Assembly (NCBI RefSeq): GCF_050596425.1
Contig: NZ_CP192292.1
Span: 1,488,001 to 1,552,000, forward strand
Reading direction: 5' to 3'
DNA from: G963665925 sp050596425
GTDB lineage: Bacteria; Bacillota; Clostridia; Peptostreptococcales; Acidaminobacteraceae
Length of the DNA: 64,000 bases
Numbering within the stretch: position 1 is the first letter of the stretch; every line of letters starts with the position of its first letter. The notes beneath the pieces are model-generated. The model ran no database searches. It was given only the letters and a program-made list of their open reading frames with translations, and had not been told where the DNA came from. The position numbers and the translations under genes are program-made. Of the stretch, positions 53,903-61,578 are shown piece after piece.

Positions 53903-54449
53903 CACAGTCCTATTTATATTTGTGTTGATTATGGCCATTGCTGTCATACTGACCAACAATAATCTGCGTCTTATAATGTACTTTTCTGTCTTTTCCTTTG
54001 GAGCTGCGGCCTCTTACTTTGTTCTAAAAGCGCCAGATATTGCTCTGGCAGAAGTGGCTATTGGGTGCGCATTTGTTCCCTTAATATATCTCATCACAAT
54101 CGGCAAGCAAAAGATATTCACAGTGGTATTTTTTGATGGCGATATTGGAGAACATGGGTCTCTTGATTATGATACCATCAGGCACTTTTACATAGTTCTT
54201 GACAAATTTTGCTTGGACTATGGACTAAACCTAAATTTAATTAACCGGCCCACAAGGTTTAGCTCAACAGTACACGGGGTTTTCAGACCGGGAAATATCG
54301 ACTTAATCTGTATATTTCACCCCGACAAAGACTGTATAGAGGTTCGAGGCAATGCATCAAATATTATGCTGTTTAACCTGGAGCAAAGACTCCATGAAAA
54401 CGGACAAATTCAGTGGAGGAGGGTGATTGACAGTGAGGGAGAAAATTAG
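53895..54449 (+). CDS. MbhD/DUF4040-type antiporter subunit with extra soluble domain
   Basis: The 184-residue product begins with three membrane helices matching DUF4040, the part that forms the C-terminus of MrpA or the separate MbhD subunit (YFVLKAPDIALAEVAIGCAF). Residues about 80-184 are hydrophilic (FDGDIGEHGSLDYDTIRHFYIV, then DKDCIEVRGNASNIMLFNLEQRL) and are not part of standard MbhD. This added domain has no recognisable family to me and may be regulatory. The gene overlaps mnhG by 8 bp and the next gene by 17 bp. Confidence 0.8.
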   Translation: MLSTVLFIFVLIMAIAVILTNNNLRLIMYFSVFSFGAAASYFVLKAPDIALAEVAIGCAFVPLIYLITIGKQKIFTVVFFDGDIGEHGSLDYDTIRHFYIVLDKFCLDYGLNLNLINRPTRFSSTVHGVFRPGNIDLICIFHPDKDCIEVRGNASNIMLFNLEQRLHENGQIQWRRVIDSEGEN

Positions 54450-54708
54450 AAAGATATTTGCATTTGTAGCCCTAATCGTCATATGCCTAATATTTATGGT
54501 CAAGATCCTTCCAGCCTTGTCCACCTACAATTTAACAAGCTACAACTACTATTCAACAAAAACCTTTACGGAGGTGGGGTCGAAGAACATGGTAACGGGT
54601 ATTTATCTTGATTACAGATTGTTTGACTCTCTGCTGGAAGCGGGTATTCTATTTGTTGTTACAGCAGGCATACTATTTATGGGCAAAAAAGATGAAGAGG
54701 TGAGATGA
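54433..54708 (+). CDS. MbhE-like small antiporter subunit
   Basis: A 91-residue protein with two membrane helices (IFAFVALIVICLIFMVKILPAL and LLEAGILFVVTAGILFMG), at the place of MbhE or the last part of MrpA. I choose GTG 54433, 10 nt after AGGAGG; TTG 54427 is too close to that site. The stop is overlapped by the start of mnhB. Sequence identity to the family is suggested by place and helix pattern rather than by strong motifs. Confidence 0.7.
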   Translation: MREKIRKIFAFVALIVICLIFMVKILPALSTYNLTSYNYYSTKTFTEVGSKNMVTGIYLDYRLFDSLLEAGILFVVTAGILFMGKKDEEVR

Positions 54709-55081
54709 TGCTAGGGACTTTTACATTACTCAGAATAATAAGTCGCTTCTTACACCCCTTTGTCCTCATGTTTGGCATATATATAGTGGTTAATGGAGAT
54801 TTGTCTCCTGGTGGTGGTTTCCAGGGGGGGTTGTGCTCGCATCCTCATTTATACTCCTTTATTTTATCGGAGAAGTGAATAAGTTAAGTGTTAAACTTAT
54901 CATTCGTATTGAAAAAGTACTTTTTTTAATACTGGTTATTGTGGCATTTTTAAGTCGGGCGGAAACGTTCAATGCCCACCAAATATCTTATCTTGTGCTG
55001 ATGAATACCATAATTGGCATGAAGGTGGCACTGGGAATAGGAGCCATTATTATGATATTTATAGAGGAGGGAAATGTATGA
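54705..55081 (+). pseudogene. mnhB: Mrp-type antiporter subunit B, frameshifted in a G7 tract
   Basis: The start ATGATG overlaps the previous stop. The frame gives LLRIISRFLHPFVLMFGIYIVVNGDLSPGGGFQGG and then runs out of frame after the seven Gs at 54824-54830. With one more G the sequence continues VVLASSFILLYFIGEVNK and on to 55081, a normal MnhB of about 125 residues. Either the base is missing from the read, the tract is phase-variable, or the subunit is lost. The rest of the operon is intact, which favours error or variation over long-standing decay. Confidence 0.8.
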
Positions 55082-55422
55082 TGTTACGTACGGCAATTGC
55101 ATTTATGATTTTCCTCATAGGCATGTATGGTCTTGTCATAAGCGGCAATGTAATCAAATCAATCATTAGTTTGAATGTCGTTCAGACATCTCTCATCCTG
55201 CTCTTTATAAACTTGTCTGGTCATGCGGGATCAGGTATTCCAATTATGGGCGTGGATGGTCTGGCGCCAGTGGATCCAATTCCACAAGCCTTAATGATTA
55301 CAGCCATAGTTATAGGGGCATCCATCACAGCGCTTAGCTTGATGTTGACCATAAAAATATTCCACTACTACGGCACACTCGACTGGCATGAAATCTTAGC
55401 GATGAAAGAAACAATACGTTAA
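55078..55422 (+). CDS. mnhC: Mrp-type antiporter subunit C (NuoK-like)
   Basis: The 114-residue, three-helix protein belongs to the NuoK/MnhC family, with GMYGLVISGNVIKSIISLNVVQTSLILLFI and DPIPQALMITAIVIGASITALSL. It overlaps mnhB by 4 bp and ends at the mnhD ribosome site. It belongs to the antiporter membrane arm related to complex I. Confidence 0.9.
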   Translation: MMLRTAIAFMIFLIGMYGLVISGNVIKSIISLNVVQTSLILLFINLSGHAGSGIPIMGVDGLAPVDPIPQALMITAIVIGASITALSLMLTIKIFHYYGTLDWHEILAMKETIR

Positions 55423-55433
55423 TGGAGGTCTTC

Positions 55434-57032
55434 ATGGTTAATATGGCACTGGGACTAATTTTTATTCCAATGATCCTGGCGATCTTAATATACCTACTGG
55501 ACACAAGAATGGTCAATCGGTTAAGTCTACTGATACAGCCAGTCTTATTAGCTATGACTCTATATTTGGTATACAAGCTGTTTTTTAATGGCGGTGTTTA
55601 CTTTGTACTCGGCGGTTGGGACAGAGGTGTTGGTATTCCCTTGAGGGTGGATCAAAAAAGCTTAATATTTATGGTGATGACAGTAATAGGTGTTACATAT
55701 TTTATATCATTTGACTGGACAGCCCACAGGGATGATCATAAATACCTGTTCTTCATTCTCTTCTTACAAGGGTCACTTATGGCACTTTTTCAAGCGGCGG
55801 ATATTTTTACCCTGTTTATACTCCTGGAGTTAATAACCATATTGGCTGGGATTCTGATTACCTACGAAAAAGAGGGAATCTCTGTGAAGGCGGGTCTTTA
55901 TTACTTGTTGATCAACTCAGTGGGAATGACCATTTACCTCATGGGTGTAATCCTCCTCTATAATTCTGTCGGTGTTCTTGATATGGGGCTAATACAAGAA
56001 GCTGTTGGAAGTGGTCCGATGACAGCACTCCAGTGCGCTGCTCTTGGGTGTTTTATAACAGCCTTTGCTGTGAAGACGGCCATGTTCCCTGTAAGCAGCT
56101 GGTTGCCACTGGCTCATGGCTCTGCACCAACCCAGATGTCGGCCCTGCTTTCTGGTCTACTTGTTAAACTGGGTATATACAGCCTTATGCGGTTCATGGA
56201 GATCTTCAGCAGTCAGGCCTACCTGCACTTGATTTTGGTGTTGGGCGTATCAACTGCCATATTTGGGGTCGGCATGGCCATGCTTCAGAGCGACATAAAG
56301 CTTATACTGGCCTACCATACGGTCTCTCAGATGGGACTCATTATAATGGGACTGGCCTCTGGAAAATATGAGGGCTTTGTCGGCAGTTTGCTTCATGATG
56401 TGAATCACTTTCTCTTTAAAAGTCTCCTGTTCTTAGGAAGCGGTGTTGTGATATACCTGTATGGGTCTCGAGATGTTCGGCAAATTCGTGGCGTTTTGAA
56501 AAACCAACCCGTCATTGGATATGCCCTTCTAATAGGTGTGCTTGGAATCACAGGCGCCCCACTCTTTGACGGAAGCCTGAGTAAAATTCTAATAGAGGAA
56601 AGTTTTATTGGACGAATTGGCTATTTTATTATTCTGTTTGTCAACTTAGGTACGATTCTTTCTTTTATGAAGTTTTCGCAGATTTTCTTCGGATATACAG
56701 ACAGGCAAGTTAAGATACCTGTGAATAGATGGAAAAAGAATACCGTTGTGGTTATGGCCCTTGTAATGCTTGTGACCTATCCGCTGGAACTTATATACTT
56801 TGATGGGCCCTGGACTGAGGTTCATTTTACGACAAAATCTCTATTAAAAGGCGCAGCTGAGTTTGCTCTGCTCTTCGGAGTGGCTTATATTCTGCTTAAA
56901 CGTGTTCTAAAACCTCTTCTTGTAAAGTATCCAAACCTAGGTAAACACAGACTAGGGTTTCAAGAGGCCAATAGCATGGTGCTGATCTTCCTTGGCAGTC
57001 TATGGGGATACTTTTTATATTTGGTGCCTTAA
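55434..57032 (+). CDS. mnhD: Mrp-type antiporter subunit D (NuoL/M/N-like)
   Basis: A 532-residue polytopic protein of the proton-translocating antiporter family, with the core pattern AVKTAMFPVSSWLPLAHGSAPTQMSALLSGLLVKLGIYSL and DIKLILAYHTVSQMGLIIMGL; the Lys and Glu typical of the channel are present. It is the only large antiporter-like subunit seen in the operon. ATG 55434 has GGAGG at 6 nt; an ATG at 55422 lies inside that site. The terminator begins about 50 bp after the stop. Confidence 0.9.
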   Translation: MVNMALGLIFIPMILAILIYLLDTRMVNRLSLLIQPVLLAMTLYLVYKLFFNGGVYFVLGGWDRGVGIPLRVDQKSLIFMVMTVIGVTYFISFDWTAHRDDHKYLFFILFLQGSLMALFQAADIFTLFILLELITILAGILITYEKEGISVKAGLYYLLINSVGMTIYLMGVILLYNSVGVLDMGLIQEAVGSGPMTALQCAALGCFITAFAVKTAMFPVSSWLPLAHGSAPTQMSALLSGLLVKLGIYSLMRFMEIFSSQAYLHLILVLGVSTAIFGVGMAMLQSDIKLILAYHTVSQMGLIIMGLASGKYEGFVGSLLHDVNHFLFKSLLFLGSGVVIYLYGSRDVRQIRGVLKNQPVIGYALLIGVLGITGAPLFDGSLSKILIEESFIGRIGYFIILFVNLGTILSFMKFSQIFFGYTDRQVKIPVNRWKKNTVVVMALVMLVTYPLELIYFDGPWTEVHFTTKSLLKGAAEFALLFGVAYILLKRVLKPLLVKYPNLGKHRLGFQEANSMVLIFLGSLWGYFLYLVP

Positions 57033-57084
57033 AAATAAGCAAATAGGCTGTTTCAAGGGGAGAGCTATAAATCATAAGGAAAAT

Positions 57085-57137
57085 AAAATCCGCTCAAGTC
57101 AGATAAGAAGAAAATACCTGGCTTTGCGGATTTTTTT
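57085..57137 (+). terminator. Terminator of the antiporter operon
   Basis: AAAATCCGC and GCGGATTTT pair around a long loop, followed by a T-run; it lies against the end of the convergent AraC gene. Confidence 0.7.
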
Positions 57138-57156
57138 ATGCTTTAGAAGCAAATTT

Positions 57157-57882
57157 CTAAGTGTTTCTAAATCGGCGGTACTGCACTGGTGTGCGACCTT
57201 CAAATTTCTTGAAAATCTTGGCATAGTAGCCTGGATTACAAAAGCTAAAAAGTTCTGAGATTTCTCCTATGGGCATATTGGTCAGTTCAAGAAAATACTT
57301 GGATTCTTCTATTTTATAAAGATGAATATACTCGACCACACTATATCCAACCTCTTTTTTAAAAAGACCGGATAGATACTCCTTTGTCGTATTTGCGACC
57401 TCAGCCACATGACTAAGTGAAATATCTTCAGAGATGTTTTCATGGATATACTGAATGGCTCTTGATACAGGCAGGGGATACTGGGTTGTACGCTCCTTGC
57501 GAATTAGTTTTACAAATTCAAGAGCCATATCATATTCTAGGGCTTGCAATGTTTTGATGTTTTTTGTCTTTTCAATTTCATAGATGAAAACATCACTCAG
57601 AGAGTAGGCATCTTCAGGATTGACATTTGATTCGATTGCGGCACGGGCAAAAAGGGTACAAGAAGCAATGAGAGAATTCTTTGTTGACCGAATGGGTGTG
57701 TCAGCAAGCCTTGCACGTTCTAGTGCATTGATGGCATCAAGAATTTCAATCACGTCGTTATCAGTGCAGCGCTTCATAGCACTGAGGAGTTTTCTTTCAA
57801 GATAATAGGATGGATGCTTGTAAAAGCTACTCAGGTTTTCCATTTTTAAATGGATGTGTCGTGATGACATATGGACCTCCAC
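57157..57882 (-). CDS. AraC family transcriptional regulator
   Basis: The 241-residue protein ends in a double helix-turn-helix AraC domain (DISLSHVAEVANTTKEYLSGLFKKEVG, MPIGEISELFSFCNPGYYAKIFKKFEGRTPVQYRR). The first 140 residues are helical and not the usual cupin; I do not recognise a ligand domain. It is divergent from the disaccharide ABC operon and is its probable activator. A direct-repeat site lies between them (57931-57970). Confidence 0.88.
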   Translation of the reverse strand: MEVHMSSRHIHLKMENLSSFYKHPSYYLERKLLSAMKRCTDNDVIEILDAINALERARLADTPIRSTKNSLIASCTLFARAAIESNVNPEDAYSLSDVFIYEIEKTKNIKTLQALEYDMALEFVKLIRKERTTQYPLPVSRAIQYIHENISEDISLSHVAEVANTTKEYLSGLFKKEVGYSVVEYIHLYKIEESKYFLELTNMPIGEISELFSFCNPGYYAKIFKKFEGRTPVQYRRFRNT

Positions 57883-57930
57883 TCAGTTTTATTGAAGGCA
57901 AACAATCTAAAAAATCGTTTTCCTACATTG

Positions 57931-57993
57931 CATTAAAATCGTATAACTAACATTAAAATAATATACATACTCTATTCTTGCAAGCCCTATAAT
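57931..57993 (+). promoter_or_regulatory. AraC-type direct repeats and promoter of the disaccharide operon
   Basis: CATTAAAAT-N2-TAT occurs at 57931-57944 and 57951-57964, a 20-bp step or about two helical turns, as expected for an AraC-family dimer. The -10 box TATAAT is at 57988-57993, with a poor -35 near 57965 next to the repeats, fitting activator-dependent transcription. Confidence 0.6.
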
Positions 57994-58041
57994 GAGATTG
58001 TCTTTGAAAGAAAAAGTTTTTACTCAAGGGGGAGTTAAAAA

Positions 58042-59328
58042 ATGAAGAAATCATTAGCAATACTAGTCGCACTCGTCATGGTTATGGCGATGGTTATGGC
58101 CGGTTGCACACCAAATGCGGAAGCACCAGCAGAGCAGCCTGCAGAAGAGCCAAGCGAAATGGCTGAAGAGCCACAAGAAGAACCTGCTGAAACACCAATG
58201 GAAAAAACAGTGGTTAAGTTTGCTGTTCAAGCAGACTCCACAGATGCACTGAATCAAATTGTGGATGCCTTCAACGCATCAAGTGACATGTATGAAGTAG
58301 AAGCCATAGTCATGACAAATGATTCTGGCAACATGCACGATCAACTTATTAACTCACTATCTAGCCAGTCTGGTGAATACGATGTCATTTCAATGGACGT
58401 TGTTTGGGCAGGCGAGTTTGCAGCTGCAGGTTACTTAGAGCCACTGGACAGCATGATTAGAGATGCAGGCTGGAAGGTCACAGACTTCAATGCTGGTTCA
58501 ATGGCATCAGGCAAGTACAAGGGCAAGAATTACGTCCTACCATACTTTTCTGATTTAGGATTTTTATATTATAGAGCAGACATTGTGTCACAAGAAGATG
58601 CAGATGTTCTTGAGTCAGGAAACTACACATGGGCTGATTTCCTAGCCATGGCAGAAAAATATGCAGGCCAAGGTGAAACGAAGTATGGACATGTATATCA
58701 GTCAAAGCAATACGAAGGTCTAACGTGTAATGTCAACGAGTTCAGCAACAACTGGGCTGATGTAGAAGGTGGCTTAGAAATGATGAAGGCTTTTGCTGAT
58801 TCATCTGCAACACCTGATGACATCTTAACTTATACGGAAGGGGAAACACACAGTGCCTTCCTAAATGGAGAAACGGTATTTGCACGTAACTGGCCATATA
58901 TGAATGGAATGGCAGCCAGCGGAGACTACCCAGTTACAAGCGAGCAAGTTGCATATGCACCACTGCCAAATGGTGGTACCGTGGGTGGCTGGATTCTTGG
59001 TATGAATGCAAACTCAACAAACCAAGAAGGCGCTGCGGAGTTCCTTAAATTTATTGCAGGCCCTGAAGGACAAAAAATCAATGCAACAGTTGGAAGCTAC
59101 TTGCCAGGATTCAATGCTCTATTAACAGATGAGGACGTCCTAGCTTCAAATGCCCTATTAACTGATATGGCATTCCAAAAAGCCCTATCGACGACTATAG
59201 CACGCCCGGTAGCGGCCAATTATGCAGAAGTATCGGATACAATTCAAGTGAAGTCTCATGAATATCTATCTGCAAATGGTGAACTTGAAGAAGCTGTAAG
59301 TGCAATCACTTCAGCCCTTGAGCAGTAA
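58042..59328 (+). CDS. ABC sugar transporter substrate-binding lipoprotein (family 1)
   Basis: The 428-residue protein has a lipobox VMAGC (Cys22), a Pro/Glu-rich linker (about 24-52) and a type 1 solute-binding fold: FAVQADSTDALNQIVDAFNA, GEYDVISMDVVWAGEFAAAGYLEPL, LPYFSDLGFLYYRADIV and the late GGWILGMNANSTNQEGAAEFLKFI. It resembles maltose/trehalose-type binding proteins. The GH65 phosphorylase downstream points to an alpha-linked disaccharide. A hairpin terminator after it would allow more binding protein than permease. Confidence 0.9.
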   Translation: MKKSLAILVALVMVMAMVMAGCTPNAEAPAEQPAEEPSEMAEEPQEEPAETPMEKTVVKFAVQADSTDALNQIVDAFNASSDMYEVEAIVMTNDSGNMHDQLINSLSSQSGEYDVISMDVVWAGEFAAAGYLEPLDSMIRDAGWKVTDFNAGSMASGKYKGKNYVLPYFSDLGFLYYRADIVSQEDADVLESGNYTWADFLAMAEKYAGQGETKYGHVYQSKQYEGLTCNVNEFSNNWADVEGGLEMMKAFADSSATPDDILTYTEGETHSAFLNGETVFARNWPYMNGMAASGDYPVTSEQVAYAPLPNGGTVGGWILGMNANSTNQEGAAEFLKFIAGPEGQKINATVGSYLPGFNALLTDEDVLASNALLTDMAFQKALSTTIARPVAANYAEVSDTIQVKSHEYLSANGELEEAVSAITSALEQ

Positions 59329-59348
59329 GATATTAAAAGTAGTCATTT

Positions 59349-59387
59349 AAAAGCTTTAGTGGCTTGCTTGCCACTAAAGCTTTTTTA
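59349..59387 (+). terminator. Partial terminator between binding protein and permease
   Basis: AAAAGCTTTAGTGGC and GCCACTAAAGCTTTT form a 15-bp stem with a T-run. It may set the excess of binding protein over permease. Confidence 0.88.
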
Positions 59388-59489
59388 AAGAAAACATTTT
59401 AAAAGTTTATACATGCTACTTTGAAAGTCGCTCAGAAGAATTAAATTAAGAAACTTTGTAAGCACTCGAATAAATAAGAAGGTGATCTC

Positions 59490-60737
59490 TTGAAGAAAAT
59501 AAAAGAATTCTTGGATCAAAAATTGGGATATGTACTCATCTTGCCAGCTATTATTTTCATATTACTCTTTTCCATCCTCCCAATTCTTGAATCGACGAAA
59601 TATGCCTTTTTCGACTTTCAGTTGAATGATCAGCAAAAGTCAGGCCTCTATTTCAATGAAAGATATAATTTAGATTTGGTAACAGAAACATATGAGTATT
59701 TAGACTACTATCTAGACACAGAACTGGACGTTGTTGAGTCTGAGGATGCTTCAGAATATATAGGAAGCATGCGAGAGACTCTGGGGAAACAGCTTGAAAG
59801 CATAAGTGGGATCTTTGGCACAAATACGGGGATTGTAGAAGTGGATACCGCCACTCATGATGCCCTAAAAGAGATGGACACCAAGGCTTACAGCATGCTT
59901 GATGAACTTTATGCAAAAGATGAGCCCTTCATTTTAGAAGAGGATATATACGCTGTGGCTTCAGAACTGGACACAGCTTACGTTTCCCCTAACTTTGCAG
60001 GTCTTGATAACTTTGAGACTATAATGTCAGACGACCGTGTGAAAAGTGCCCTGATGATTACAATCATCTTTACAGTGGGGTCTGTAACACTGGAACTGAT
60101 TTTAGGCCTGGTCCTTGCATTGATTATGAACAAGGCTATGGTCGGTCGTGGGATGATTAGAACCATGTCGCTTATTCCTTGGGCCATTCCAACTTCCGTG
60201 GCTGCGCTTATATGGGCTTATTTGTACAATGGGTCAAACGGAATCGTGGCTATGTTACTGGCCAAAATGGGAATTTTAGAGAGCTCGGCAGACTTATTGC
60301 TGTCTGGTTCCAGTGCACTAACAGCTGTTGTTATGGCAGATGTATGGAAGACAACACCATATATGGCACTCCTTCTTCTTGCAGGACTCCAAACCATACC
60401 GGGAAGTTTGTATGAAGCCGCATCCATAGACGGTGCAACAAAATGGCAGCAGTTTATCAAGGTCACATTGCCCCTTTTAAAGCCGTCCATCATGGTTGCC
60501 CTCTTGTTTAGAACCCTAGACGCCTTTAGGGTCTTTGACTTGATTTGGGTCTTAACCGGAGGCGGTCCTGGGGGCAAGACGGAATCTATATCCATCTATG
60601 CCTATAAGGCTATGTTTGCTCAAACACGCTTTGGCTATGGATCAGCGGTGGTTCTTGTGATGGCTCTTATTGTTGGCCTCATTTCATATGCCTATATTAA
60701 ATTGTTGGATGTTAAGCTTGTATCAGAAGAGAGGTGA
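59490..60737 (+). CDS. ABC sugar permease, MalF-like with large outer insertion
   Basis: Start TTG 59490 behind AAGGTGAT. The 415-residue protein has a first membrane helix (about 12-35), an insertion of roughly 130 mostly hydrophilic residues, then the permease core. The core has the EAA loop EAASIDGATKWQQFIKVTLPLLKPSIM and the usual ending helices. MalF proteins of enteric bacteria also carry such an outer loop (P2) that contacts the binding protein. With the next gene it forms the membrane channel. The needed ATPase is not in this operon and is probably a shared MsmK/MalK encoded elsewhere. Confidence 0.9.
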   Translation: MKKIKEFLDQKLGYVLILPAIIFILLFSILPILESTKYAFFDFQLNDQQKSGLYFNERYNLDLVTETYEYLDYYLDTELDVVESEDASEYIGSMRETLGKQLESISGIFGTNTGIVEVDTATHDALKEMDTKAYSMLDELYAKDEPFILEEDIYAVASELDTAYVSPNFAGLDNFETIMSDDRVKSALMITIIFTVGSVTLELILGLVLALIMNKAMVGRGMIRTMSLIPWAIPTSVAALIWAYLYNGSNGIVAMLLAKMGILESSADLLLSGSSALTAVVMADVWKTTPYMALLLLAGLQTIPGSLYEAASIDGATKWQQFIKVTLPLLKPSIMVALLFRTLDAFRVFDLIWVLTGGGPGGKTESISIYAYKAMFAQTRFGYGSAVVLVMALIVGLISYAYIKLLDVKLVSEER

Positions 60738-60741
60738 TCCC

Positions 60742-61566
60742 ATGCAAAAGAAGAATACAAAATATTTATTTTACACGGCGATCGCACTCTATTTATTCAT
60801 AATAATCTTTCCATTTATATGGGTGCTGATTACGTCATTTAAACCTGAAACGGAAATATTCGGTGCCAATGCCCTTAAAATTGTAGCCGATCAACCAACA
60901 CTGGAACACTATACAGCCTTGTTTAGAGCCAATATCTTAAATGCCTTAAAGAACAGTTTGATTATATCTTGTATAACAACAACCTATGTCACTTTTGTAG
61001 CGGCATTTTGTGCATACTCTATAGCAAGATTGCAATTTGTAGGGAAAAGACTCCTGCTGGCTGTGGTTCTGGCAACATCTATGTTTCCTCAAATGATAGT
61101 GGTAGGTCCTATTTATAGAACCTTTGTAAATTTAGGATGGACAAACTCCTATATGATCACTTTGCCCTATTCCATGATATCCTTGCCTGTGGCTATATAT
61201 ATTTTAGTCACACACTTTGCCAAGGTTCCTAAAGAAATGGAAGAGTCGGCATTCATGGATGGGGCATCGAAGTGGGAAACCTTTATAAAAATCATATTGC
61301 CACTGGCCATGCCTGGACTATTCACTTCGGCGATTATTACCTTCATAGGCGTATGGAATGAATTCCTCTTGTCCCTGACACTGAACTCAGATGCAAGTTA
61401 TCACACAGCCCCTGTAGCCATTTCGTATTTAAGAGGGCAGTTTGAAATATTCTGGGGTCAGGTCACAGCGGCGACGGTAATCGTAACCATTCCGACCCTT
61501 ATAATCGTAATTTTATTCCAAAGACAAATCATTTCTGGTTTGACTTCGGGCGCAGTAAAAGAATAG
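60742..61566 (+). CDS. ABC sugar permease, MalG-like
   Basis: I start at ATG 60742 with AGAGGTGATCC; an earlier in-frame start lies inside the first permease gene. The 274-residue protein has six membrane helices and the EAA loop EESAFMDGASKWETFIKIILPLAMPGLF. It pairs with the MalF-like permease, which ends 4 bp earlier. It belongs to the CUT1 family of carbohydrate importers. Confidence 0.92.
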   Translation: MQKKNTKYLFYTAIALYLFIIIFPFIWVLITSFKPETEIFGANALKIVADQPTLEHYTALFRANILNALKNSLIISCITTTYVTFVAAFCAYSIARLQFVGKRLLLAVVLATSMFPQMIVVGPIYRTFVNLGWTNSYMITLPYSMISLPVAIYILVTHFAKVPKEMEESAFMDGASKWETFIKIILPLAMPGLFTSAIITFIGVWNEFLLSLTLNSDASYHTAPVAISYLRGQFEIFWGQVTAATVIVTIPTLIIVILFQRQIISGLTSGAVKE

Positions 61567-61578
61567 GAGATACAAATC

